Below are positions 36,409-46,200 of a stretch of 64,000 nt of DNA, one piece after another. A model generated the notes under the pieces. It was not told where the DNA came from, did no database searches, and saw nothing but the letters and a program-made list of their open reading frames with translations. This DNA is from Saprospiraceae bacterium. GTDB taxonomy: Bacteria > Bacteroidota > Bacteroidia > Chitinophagales > Saprospiraceae. The stretch covers positions 1 to 64,000 of the forward strand of contig JAGQWX010000014.1 in the NCBI GenBank assembly GCA_020436935.1. The letters are read 5' to 3'. How positions within the stretch are numbered: the stretch's first letter is position 1; each line of letters starts with the position of its first letter. Made by a program: the position numbers and the translations under genes.

Positions 36409-36876
36409 TCTACAATTACTTATTAGTCAGGCTTGGCCAAAAATAGGATATTTAGGCTTTTCTACGTTTGTTTTTGGGTTGGTAAAAATTATTTGGGTTT
36501 TTGTGGGGTTGGGCTTTTAGGATTGGCAAAAAACGGTTTGTCGCTCGATGCAATAGTGGATTTCGAAGCACTTAACTGTTAATTCACCACGAAAAGTGAC
36601 GCTGGGTAGAATGTTCAATTAACCACTTCACACGCTATTTAGCCAGGCAATGTTTGGCGGCTGGTGTTTTGACCCTCATCATTGCAAACTTTTATCAGTC
36701 TTTAGATTTAATGTCATTGCACATTTAATTTTTTGTCTGTCTGTGTTGGTTTGTTGATTGGGTTTTATATTTTTAAAGTATAGGAAAAATTTTGAACTTT
36801 TATTTTTGGTTGCAAAGGTGGAAGCTCTTTTGAAAGCTTTGTTCCGTGGATTTCCTTATTTAGCTTGCAAATGCAC
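36409..36876. other. Intergenic region between hsdR and the SIR2-STAND gene
   Basis: 468 bases of AT-rich DNA upstream of hsdR and downstream of the SIR2-STAND gene (both minus strand). It should contain the R-M operon promoter, but I see no convincing consensus, repeat, hairpin or open frame. Confidence 0.45.
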
Positions 36877-39800
36877 TTACACCTGTGTGTTTGCTAAATT
36901 ATTTTCAGCTGTTTGAATTATTTCTGCCATTAAACCGTATAGATAGAAATGTAATTTCACTTTTACAGTTGAACCTGCCACATATTTGTCGTAATTACCC
37001 TTGATTAGTCTTGCTGTCAACTGAATATTTGAAATTTTAATAGCCTTAAATCTTTCTCCAGAATTTTTTACTACAATGGCATCAAATATTAAAACTTCAC
37101 CATCTGGGTCTTTCCACTCATAATGAAATTCAGGATTTAAATTGTGATACTTATTTTGAATATTACTTAAGCAGTTTCTACCGTCAAAATAATTGAAATT
37201 ATATGATTCTGCTATGAATTTGAAATAATAGAAACGTAAAGGATTGTCTTTCTCCAGCTGTGTATTTTCTCTTGCAATACGCAAAAGTTTTGCTCTTGTA
37301 TTGGCATCATGAAGGTTTCTACCGTAAATTTTAAAAAGGAATTTTACAACCTCAAAATTCTCTTGCATATATTCCATTTCTGAAATATAAGAATCGCATT
37401 TTTCATATTCTTCGTTCTGTAAATGGTAGTTATATAATAAAATGCATGCATAAGGTCTAAGTCTTGGATTTTGGTACAATTCGTCTAAATATTGTTTGTA
37501 ATCATTATTATCCGACCGTTTATTTAGATAATTTGCATAAATAGTTTGCAAACTATCAATTCTACCTAAATCATCAGTTACTGTTCTATTTGCTAAATCA
37601 AACAAATCCTCAATAAGTATCTGTTTTTGCATTTCATCTTCATTGTCATGTTCAATATTTTCAAGTTGCCATACAACTAGCTTTATGTAATCTACATAGC
37701 TGAAAGCAGAAAATGGGTCAAGAAGTTGTTTTAAAATAAATAGATCTTCCGCTTCCTTAATGTAAAAGTAAGTATAGGTTAATTGATTTTCTTCTGCGAA
37801 ATAAAGTTTAGCTAACTCGAAATTTAAAACCGCACGTCTATGAATAAACCTATGATTTCTATAATCTAGTAAACTCTCTGCGTAGAGAACATAATCAATT
37901 GCCTTTTTTATAGAGTTCTTTGTTCGTCTGTTTTGAAGATTAATAGCGTAGTTTAAGAGAAAATAAGGGTCTTCTGATAATTTCGTATAACCTGCATCAA
38001 ATAGTTTATCAATTTGCGTATTATTATATTCATTATTTCTAGAGAGTGCTTTTAATAAGTTGTTTGCTAAATGCGAACTTGTTTGTCCATTCTCGATTTG
38101 TTTTAACATCTGCTCATAAAATTGATATTGCTTGTCTTTATTTGGTATAAAACGGTTCACAAGCCTTTCAGCAATTAGTGGATGTTTTGTTTTGAAATAT
38201 AAGTCTGGTTGAGTACCATGCGATGGAACAAATTCTTGGATGAGAATTCCTTTACCTTCTGCTTTTACAATTTTAGTGATGAATTCATCCCAATCCATTT
38301 TGATGTTTTGCTTTAACCAACTTGCTGGCATAAGCAACTTATTCTTGTGCAAAAGTGCAGTATATAAGAATGCTTGTTGTGCCTCTTTTGAAAGTTGGTT
38401 ATAACAATCTATTAAATCATTTTCGTGACGACCAGAAGTAATAGAAGCCATTAGTGCTACAAAAGAGTCGGAATTATAATCCCTCATTATTTTAGCAACT
38501 AATCGCTTCTTTTCGCTCGCATCCCTAAAGTCAATTAAATTGACTTTTTTAAGTTTATCAAGTAGGTCATCAATTTCATCTGCTGTAAATTCCCCTGATA
38601 TTTTAAGTTCATGCGAATTTGGAACTGTTCTATTAAGTTTGAATTTCTCTAAAATATTTTCACGGATAGGTGCGATGAAGAAAATATTGCAATCCTGAAA
38701 TTGTTCTATGCTTATGTCTCTTTGGATTTCAATTAATGCTTTAAAATAGCTTTCGACTTCAATTTCATCACAGAAGAAAATAAAATTTTTAACCTTCATT
38801 GTTTTAATCAGGTCAATAAGATGTTCTTTTCTTGCCTTATTAAAATCAACTATTTCAAAAGAAACAAGGTCTAAATCTGCTTGCTTTTCTAATTCATAGA
38901 TTAAACGTAACGTAAAGGTTGATTTACCTATGCCAAAGTCTCCACTAATGAAAAACACAGGCACAAACGTATCTTTTTTATCATTGACAACATTAAGTAT
39001 TTCATCAATAAAGGATTTGGTATATTTTGCTTTTATTACGTCTAATCCTCTTGTGATTACCCCAAAATTTGGTTCATCACCTTTGTAATATTCTTCTTCC
39101 TTGATAAATCGTTCTTTTGTATGTGCATTAAGTTGCTTTACGATTCCATCTAAACTTAAAAGTAATTGCGGTGGGGCAGAAATATGAAAATCTTGGCTAC
39201 TAGATAATGATAGCCCTTTTTTCCTTACGGCCATGTGAGCGTTTTTAGTTTCCCACTCTTTATATTTCAAAAAGAAATCTTGAAAGGAGCATCTTATAAT
39301 GCAAATTTTATTTTTCTTGTAATATGCAAGAGAATTGTCGTTTGGAAATGGGTCAACATTAAAAATCCATCTTTTATCACGGAAGTTGTATGAATCAAAC
39401 TTTTCAAGCAATTCCTTTCCAAAATCATCTGTAAATGAATACCCCATGCTCAAAAACTGGATTTCGTGACTAATGTTTTTCAAGTCATTCAAAACCAGTT
39501 TGTAAAACTTATTTAGTTTTCTAAAATCATCGGTTGTAAAAGCTAATGGATAAAGGCTTTTATCGGAAATACAGCCATTCAGTTTTATATATCTTACTTC
39601 TGTATTGGCTTCACGATAGTTGTATTGCTTTTGATTTCTAATGGGTTTAATGTCATAAATCTTTCTTGAAAAAGACATGATTTCATCAAACGCTCTTTCA
39701 ACTAATAGATCGTAATTGGTAGTTATAATTTCGCGCCAAGGAAGACCAGCCATGATTCTGTGAGCATCTGTTACAGAAAGTTTTTGTAAGAGTTCTTGAA

Positions 39801-40053
39801 CGAAATTATCAAAATGAGTTCTACTGAAATTATCGTCTGCTGAAAGAATGTCTAACCATTTGGTAATGTTTGGTTCATATAGGTTTTTGTTAATTTTCGA
39901 TTCATAATATGCGATTAGTTCTTTGCTCAAATAGCGCTTCTCACCAACAGAAGCACCAGCACCAAGAAACAAAATTGTATTACTTTCCTTTATCTTTAAG
40001 AAGATTGAATTTAATGCTTCTTCCTGGTTTTCTATATCGAGTATATGTTCCAT
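36877..40053 (-). CDS. SIR2-STAND defence protein (Avs5-like NADase/NTPase)
   Basis: 1058 residues. The N-terminal ~270 residues are a SIR2-like domain: GAGAS at 31-35, TTNYD at 111-115, KLNG at 157-160, and SMGYSFTDD at 202-210. A STAND-type P-loop NTPase follows, with Walker A GDFGIGKST at 371-379 and a Walker B-like FIFFCDE at 424-430. The remainder (about 600-1058) is helical and TPR-like (YFLLNYAINLQNRR, LNFELAKLYFAEE, YICILLYNYHLQNEE type repeats), the usual sensor region. Known SIR2-STAND proteins detect phage components and deplete NAD to stop infection. The residue after KL is Asn where many SIR2 domains have the catalytic His (KLHG). The gene is markedly more AT-rich than the metabolic genes around it, consistent with horizontal transfer. 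Confidence 0.87.
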   Translation of the reverse strand: MEHILDIENQEEALNSIFLKIKESNTILFLGAGASVGEKRYLSKELIAYYESKINKNLYEPNITKWLDILSADDNFSRTHFDNFVQELLQKLSVTDAHRIMAGLPWREIITTNYDLLVERAFDEIMSFSRKIYDIKPIRNQKQYNYREANTEVRYIKLNGCISDKSLYPLAFTTDDFRKLNKFYKLVLNDLKNISHEIQFLSMGYSFTDDFGKELLEKFDSYNFRDKRWIFNVDPFPNDNSLAYYKKNKICIIRCSFQDFFLKYKEWETKNAHMAVRKKGLSLSSSQDFHISAPPQLLLSLDGIVKQLNAHTKERFIKEEEYYKGDEPNFGVITRGLDVIKAKYTKSFIDEILNVVNDKKDTFVPVFFISGDFGIGKSTFTLRLIYELEKQADLDLVSFEIVDFNKARKEHLIDLIKTMKVKNFIFFCDEIEVESYFKALIEIQRDISIEQFQDCNIFFIAPIRENILEKFKLNRTVPNSHELKISGEFTADEIDDLLDKLKKVNLIDFRDASEKKRLVAKIMRDYNSDSFVALMASITSGRHENDLIDCYNQLSKEAQQAFLYTALLHKNKLLMPASWLKQNIKMDWDEFITKIVKAEGKGILIQEFVPSHGTQPDLYFKTKHPLIAERLVNRFIPNKDKQYQFYEQMLKQIENGQTSSHLANNLLKALSRNNEYNNTQIDKLFDAGYTKLSEDPYFLLNYAINLQNRRTKNSIKKAIDYVLYAESLLDYRNHRFIHRRAVLNFELAKLYFAEENQLTYTYFYIKEAEDLFILKQLLDPFSAFSYVDYIKLVVWQLENIEHDNEDEMQKQILIEDLFDLANRTVTDDLGRIDSLQTIYANYLNKRSDNNDYKQYLDELYQNPRLRPYACILLYNYHLQNEEYEKCDSYISEMEYMQENFEVVKFLFKIYGRNLHDANTRAKLLRIARENTQLEKDNPLRFYYFKFIAESYNFNYFDGRNCLSNIQNKYHNLNPEFHYEWKDPDGEVLIFDAIVVKNSGERFKAIKISNIQLTARLIKGNYDKYVAGSTVKVKLHFYLYGLMAEIIQTAENNLANTQV

Positions 40054-40651
40054 TCTCTAATAGTTTAATCGATTCAAATGTCGTTTTTAAAATTCAAATT
40101 TTATTAGATTAAAGATTATTTTTCGCCCTTATTGTATGAGGTGGACGTTTTGGTGAATTGGATTTTTTCAAGCTTTGATTTATGTTGGATTACGTAGTTT
40201 GCAAATGTGCTATTTGCGCTTTTGCTAATTTGCAGAATTTTTGTAGGGTGTTATTGTTTGTCGATTTGAAGCCTTCAAATTTATTTATCCTATTTAACCA
40301 CAGATCAAAATCTGGTTTATTATTTTTCATTTTATTGTTTTAATGATGTATGATTTCCTAATTCCCACAGCTTTCTTTTGCCACTCCTCCCCATTCCCCA
40401 AAGCTTCCTAACAAATTTAGCTAGTCAAAATCCTATTCCAAAATTTTAAGGTATGTTTTTCATCATTTTTAATAAAGGACTTCTACCTTCTTACTCATAA
40501 GTGTAATACTCTCAACCACTCCCACATAGGTGAAAACCCTGAGAAAATTTCATGCCAGAGCCTTTAGTTTTACCATTTCAAGATACAGTATCGGGCCTAG
40601 GTTTGATCCTTTTTGTATCTTACAGCATTAATTAACCTCAAATAGAACGGA
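40054..40651. other. Intergenic region upstream of the SIR2-STAND gene
   Basis: 598 AT-rich bases between the divergent SIR2-STAND and OM-barrel genes. It contains one candidate 46-codon frame on the minus strand (40190-40330). Otherwise I see no repeat or hairpin. Confidence 0.45.
40190..40330 (-). CDS. Candidate 46-residue protein upstream of the SIR2-STAND gene
   Basis: An ATG at 40328-40330 opens a frame (MKNNKPDFDLWLNRINKFEG...KFCKLAKAQIAHLQTT) that ends at TAA 40190-40192, 136 bases before the SIR2-STAND start and on the same strand. It is basic, with a helix-prone second half. No homologue is recognised, and a frame of this length can arise by chance in AT-rich DNA. Confidence 0.25.
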   Translation of the reverse strand: MKNNKPDFDLWLNRINKFEGFKSTNNNTLQKFCKLAKAQIAHLQTT

Positions 40652-41353
40652 ATGAAACGCATATTATGCCTTGGTTTTTTGTTATTCAATTTGTCCCTTT
40701 TTGGCCAATTGGAAGAAAATACCTTTTATTATGGCTTTCATGCAGGGGCTACGGCTACGTACATCACCGATATAAAGAATACCATCATTCAGCCCATCTT
40801 TCCCCAGGAAACGTACACCATTACCGATGAGTATGAATATGGCTTTGCAGGCGCTATGTCGGTTTTTTTCAGGTTTCCGGAATCTGGATTGGCCATTCAG
40901 CCGGAGATTGGATATGTGAGACAGGGTGGAAGATTTGATTATAGCGACATCAATGGATTGGAATACACCATCCGTTTTCCTTATTCGTATCTGTGTCTGA
41001 GTCCTATCCTGAAATATTATCCTGTGGGCGGATTCAATATAGGCGTAGGCCCGCAATTGGGATTGATACTCGATGGTTCCAACCTCAAGTACACGTCCAA
41101 TATGCCTGAACTTGGACCTGATTTGCAAATACAGCAAAGCCTGCGGGAGGTGCTTAAAGGAAATAATAATGTAAGTTTTTTATTTGGCCTTGGTTATGAC
41201 GCACCATTTGGCTTATCTATAGATGCCAGGTTTGGATTTGGCATCAGTGATGTCATAGAAACACAGGCCAATGGTTTTTATTTTATTGAAAATAAGAATA
41301 GAAATTCCTATTTGCAGCTCAGGCTGGGGTATTTCATTCCATTTTTCAATTGA
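40652..41353 (+). CDS. Outer-membrane beta-barrel protein, PorT-like family
   Basis: 233 residues. Signal peptide MKRILCLGFLLFNLSLFGQ, then an eight-strand barrel pattern typical of the OMP_b-brl_2/PorT-like family: FYYGFHAGATATYI, SGLAIQPEIGYVRQGG, YLCLSPILKYYPVGGFNIGVGPQLGLIL, SFLFGLGYDAPFGLSIDARFGFGISDV, and last strand YLQLRLGYFIPFF. It is the first gene of a three-gene run with a T9SS cargo and an RHS-type giant, 11 bases before the next likely start. Such small barrels often anchor or chaperone surface proteins encoded beside them; that role is inference. Confidence 0.85.
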   Translation: MKRILCLGFLLFNLSLFGQLEENTFYYGFHAGATATYITDIKNTIIQPIFPQETYTITDEYEYGFAGAMSVFFRFPESGLAIQPEIGYVRQGGRFDYSDINGLEYTIRFPYSYLCLSPILKYYPVGGFNIGVGPQLGLILDGSNLKYTSNMPELGPDLQIQQSLREVLKGNNNVSFLFGLGYDAPFGLSIDARFGFGISDVIETQANGFYFIENKNRNSYLQLRLGYFIPFFN

Positions 41354-41364
41354 AAAACGATCTG

Positions 41365-43236
41365 ATGATGCCATTTTTTACCCCGATAAATCGCTTGTTG
41401 AAAGGAATTGTTTTGATAATTGGAAGTTTGCCAGCCTTTGTTTTTGGTCAAATTGCACCGGGTGGAGTAAAGGCTCCTGCCATTTGGTTGAAAAACGAAG
41501 TGAGCGAACATGGTGTCCTATTCAAGGAGGTGAATTCCGGAAAGGAGATGATGTTTGGAAGCCTGCAAGATCAAATCAATGGCTTTCCTGTAGGCCAATT
41601 TGATTATACAAAAAGTCAATCTTTTTTACTTTCAAAACAGGCATCAAACCTTACAGTATTTCCGGTGATCAAATCTGCAAAACCAATGCATGAAGACCTG
41701 ATCTGGCAATTGCATTCCGGTGAAAATAAATCAATATTGATGCAAACGAGTCGTCGTTTTGCTGATTTTCAAAGGAAAACGGTTTTGAATAACCCACTCA
41801 CCAACGAGCAATATTCGCTTCATGTGTATGATGCTGAAATCGAAACAGCAGGTAAAGAAGCAGCCTTCAGTTTTTTTGGGACACCCGAACAAAAAGAACT
41901 GACAACATTTGAAGGGCAAATGCCTGAAGCAATAGTTTATGACAGAATCCTCTCCCTTGAGGAGCACATACGTGTTGAAACCTATTTAGCGCTCAAATAC
42001 AGCATACCATTGCATCAGGAAAAGGGGATGCATTCTTATCTAGCTTCAGATGGCACTCCCTTGTTCGATAATGAAGGCAAATATCTGTACAATTCATTTG
42101 GATTAGCGAAGGATGATAAGCATGGATTTATTGTAGAGGAGAGTGCGGATCAGAATAAAATTTTGAAGATGGCTTCTCAAAAGCCTGAGGACGACCTTGC
42201 CTATTTGATTGCGGCGCATGACGATGGTCAAGCCGTTTTTCTTTCCACCATTCAGGACCGCATTGAAGTGATGGATCTGATGTGGAAGATTCAAAACCAT
42301 CGCTGGAGCCATGACCACATCAGCTTAAATTTTGATGTAGAAAAACTGGATTTAGAGAAAGGACAAAATTATACCCTCCTGATGAAAAGCGGCAATCACC
42401 AATGGATGGTCAGAGGAATCTTTATAGAAAATCAACTTAGATTTGAAGTAAAGCCTCCGCTTGAATCAGCACATGTATCCCTTCTTCGGACGCCTGATTT
42501 TTTTGCATTGGTGGACGTCAAACAGGAAGACTGCCTTTCTGATCAGAACATGGTGTCCGTGTTAAGTTTTGGAGGAAGTGCACCCTTTCAAATTACAAGG
42601 TCAGATATGAGTGGCAGAGAATTGGACAAAGTCACGGTATCTGAGGAGAATTATCAATTTGAAACACGTGGAGAAGGGCTTCAAAAAATTACAATAACTG
42701 ACAAAGGCGGAAAGGTCTATTCCACTACGTTTGCTTTGGGTAATGCCACGCAAACAATAGATGAAGCTTCCCTAATTTTTTATCATCCTATAAAGCTATC
42801 GGACCTGGAGCTGCCAAAACAATCGCGCGTCATTGCTTTACAATCATTTCCATTTTCAGAAGAATTGGCCATTCAAAATCCTGATATGGAAGAGGTTATT
42901 TCAGAAGAGGGCGACTATTGGTTGTCTTATCGTGACCATTTTTCTTGTGTTCAATATATGAAATTTGGCATCCGAGTACCTGCATCGCCGGCTTTCAAAT
43001 CGGTAGAAATTGCCCCTAACCCTACAAATGGAAATTTCAACATCAAATACGAACAGATAAAAAATCAAAACGTAGAAGCACTCATTTGGGACAGCAATCA
43101 TAGGCTAATCGCTAAAAGAAAACTCGGAGATGCGCGCATTGGCAACCACCAGATGCAAATTAAACACAGCGGTATTTTTCTGGTGGAACTTTCAACCGGC
43201 CAGACATCGATTACCAAAAAAATCGTTGTCTTATGA
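41365..43236 (+). CDS. T9SS-exported surface protein
   Basis: About 623 residues from the ATG at 41365 (an in-frame TTG at 41350 overlaps the previous stop); the N-terminus MMPFFTPINRLLKGIVLIIGSLPAFVFGQ is a signal peptide. Around 190-340 the pattern EAIVYDRILSLEEHIRVETYLALKYSIPL, then YLASDGTPLF, LYNSFGLAKDDKHGFIVEESADQNKIL, matches a domain common in large Bacteroidota adhesin-like proteins (concanavalin-like fold end followed by a conserved beta module). The last ~70 residues are a type A T9SS sorting domain (IAPNPTNGNFNIKYE, HSGIFLVELSTGQ, KKIVVL). It overlaps the giant RHS gene by ATGA and is probably its surface partner. Confidence 0.85.
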   Translation: MMPFFTPINRLLKGIVLIIGSLPAFVFGQIAPGGVKAPAIWLKNEVSEHGVLFKEVNSGKEMMFGSLQDQINGFPVGQFDYTKSQSFLLSKQASNLTVFPVIKSAKPMHEDLIWQLHSGENKSILMQTSRRFADFQRKTVLNNPLTNEQYSLHVYDAEIETAGKEAAFSFFGTPEQKELTTFEGQMPEAIVYDRILSLEEHIRVETYLALKYSIPLHQEKGMHSYLASDGTPLFDNEGKYLYNSFGLAKDDKHGFIVEESADQNKILKMASQKPEDDLAYLIAAHDDGQAVFLSTIQDRIEVMDLMWKIQNHRWSHDHISLNFDVEKLDLEKGQNYTLLMKSGNHQWMVRGIFIENQLRFEVKPPLESAHVSLLRTPDFFALVDVKQEDCLSDQNMVSVLSFGGSAPFQITRSDMSGRELDKVTVSEENYQFETRGEGLQKITITDKGGKVYSTTFALGNATQTIDEASLIFYHPIKLSDLELPKQSRVIALQSFPFSEELAIQNPDMEEVISEEGDYWLSYRDHFSCVQYMKFGIRVPASPAFKSVEIAPNPTNGNFNIKYEQIKNQNVEALIWDSNHRLIAKRKLGDARIGNHQMQIKHSGIFLVELSTGQTSITKKIVVL

Positions 43237-46200
43237 GCAATATACTTATCGGAAAATGGATTGACCATTTTAGTCATGGGGACATAAATGCAAAGATCAA
43301 GATGAAACGCGGTAAGAAATCGTCGCAAACGATTTTAGCACTGAACTGTGATCCCCTGATCACAGCTGCTCCAAAACCAAAGTGGTACCTCCGGCGAGGC
43401 TTTCTAACGCAGTCCCTACACTGTGTAGAGATTGGCAATGATTATGTGGACAAATCTATTTCTGATAAGTATAAATACCAGTTAAACTTCTTCATTTGGC
43501 TTTGCATTTTTGTCATCGTCCCTTCCAGTCAGGTTTTAGCAAAAACAGATACTTTGCCCACGGTCCAGCGATTTGGACTTCCATCGCAAAGTTTCAACAG
43601 TTTTCAATATGCATCACCTTCAGAAGGCATTGCCCGCATTGACATAGCCTCGCCCAACAGATTTGGCAGTGTCATTGCCAATTTTCCGATCCAAATACCT
43701 CAGGGAAGACAAGGCATTCAGCCGGATATTTCACTGGATTACAATTCTGAGAATGGCAATGGATGGCTGGGCATAGGCTGGTCATTGGGCTTCAGCCAGA
43801 TCACAATAGACCATAGATGGGGAGTCCCCAGATACAGCGCCTCTATCGAATCAGAAACTTATCTACTGGATGGAGAGCAGCTTTCCTTCCTCTCACATCG
43901 TCAGGTCTCATCACCGAGGTCTTCAGAAAAAGAATTTACCAGAAGAATAGAAGAATCCTTCAGCAGAATCATCAGACATGGTACGGCTCCATCCAATTAC
44001 TGGTGGGAAGTGATTGAGAAAAATGGAATACGACATTTTTATGGAGGAAGCCCGGAAACTGGTTGGATGGCAAATGCAGTTTTGACTACATCAACAGGAG
44101 CCATTGCACAGTGGGCCATCACTCAGACCATTGACCTCAATGGCAACCACATCATTTATGAATACCAAAAAAGAAATGTAACGAGCCCTTCAAATCTCAG
44201 CGGAGGTTCACAGTTGTATCCAAAAACCATTTATTACACTGGTTTCGGTGCTGAAAAAGGAAAGTACAAAATAGCATTTGCTACGATGAACCGCACCCAT
44301 GAGGACAACCAAATCAATCTTCGGTCCGGATTTAAAGAAGTCACAGATCAGGTGTTGAAGGATATTGTGGTGATGTACGACGACGAGAAAATCAGAAGCT
44401 ATAAACCAACATATACCAAGGGGAATTTTGGCAAGACTTTGTTGACTTCCATCAGTGAATACGACGCCATGGACAGTCTTTTTTACACCTACAACTTTGA
44501 CTACCACCTTTCTGCTAATCCTGGATTTGGTGCAGAAAAACAGTGGTCCCCTCCTGCTGATCAATTGGACGGAGGATTTACCAGCCCCAATCTGATCAAG
44601 GAATTCAATGACTTGCCGACATTTTTGGGCAGCTCCAAATCCTCAGCATACACCGTAGGAGGCAGCCTCACTTTTGGTCCTTTAGGCAGCCCCGTCACCA
44701 AGGAAAACACCGTTGGAGGCAATTATGCACGCACCAATATGTCAGGAGAGGGCTTGCTGGCATTCATTGATATCAATGGCGATGGACTCCCGGATAAAGT
44801 ATTCAAAAAAGATGGGCAAATCAAATACCGGCCCAATCTATACGGAGAAGTCAGCAATGAAGCTTTTGGAAATGTGAGGCCTGTATGGATATCTACAGAT
44901 GGCACCAATAAACGTCCACTCACAAAATTTAGTGAATTCAAAGGGTCGACCGATGCCATAGGTGCTGAGGCCAATCCGGGCTTTGCGTTTGTAGGCTATA
45001 CCAACGAAACTACCAAAGCCAATACCAACATATATTTTAATGATTTTAATGGCGACGAACTCATAGATCTGGCTTATGACGGCCAAGTGCTTTTTTGTCA
45101 TATTGATGAAATGGGAGATCCCGTTTACACGTACCGCAGCAGTGATTCTCCAAGCCCGCTCAAAGGGACGGGAACCATTGCCGGAGGAGGGCAAACCAAT
45201 TCAAAAGAGGATTTTGACCTGGCCAATCCACTGCATGACGTGGTCAAATGCTGGACAGCCCCATATAGCGGCCTCATCAGTATAAGCGGGCAAGTTCGTC
45301 TTTTGGAGCCGGCCAATCCTTCTGCTCAGGCAGATGGAGTAAAGCTCTCCATTCAATCGGGTGGTAGTGTTTTGTGGTCCAATACCATTGCAGCCAATGA
45401 TTTCACGCCAAAGAACGCCACGGTTGCGAATAGCCTTATTTTGAAGGGGCAAAAAATCTATTTCCGCGTACAGTCGGTCGACAATGGGGAACAAGATATG
45501 GTAAAATGGTCTCCAGAAATAAGCTATCAGGGCTTAGACCCTCTTCTCACAGACCCCAATCTCCAGACCTTCCATGTGTTCAATGCCGCGGATGATGATC
45601 TCATTACCTCTGATCAGTTTGAGGTAATTCCAGTAGATGGAAGAATCACGATAGAAGGACGTTTTTCAAAACAAATTACGAGCGACGATGTAGAAATCAG
45701 GGTTCTCGTCAGAACACCTTTTGACAATCCGGATTTAGAGCCTGCCATCTCAGTGGCATTTACAAAATCTTATGCGTGGAATGAAGTGGTTGATGAGGAA
45801 TTGGTGATAGAAGATCTTGCCCTCAAAGCCAATCAAACCATTCAGGTAAAGATTTATGCGGACTCAGAAATTGATCCGGATCAGATCAGTTTTATGCCCA
45901 TTTATTATGTGACCTCTGCCGATGATGGCAGCAGCGTCATTGATGCTGAAGGCAATTACCTTTATTCATTCTGTGCCACACCATCCCATGCTTTGTATGG
46001 TGAGGTATGGAGAAAAACAGAAATCTTTCAAAGTCCTGTCAGCGGTGTTTTGACCCTATCACCCACAATAAATAATACCGGCCTGGCCGGTCATTTGGGG
46101 GCACTTGTGGTCAAGAAACAAAATGAACTCCTTGGCAAGCTGACCTGGACAAAACTTGCAGGGCCACAAAATGTAATATTTGCCGAACCCTTAGAAATCA

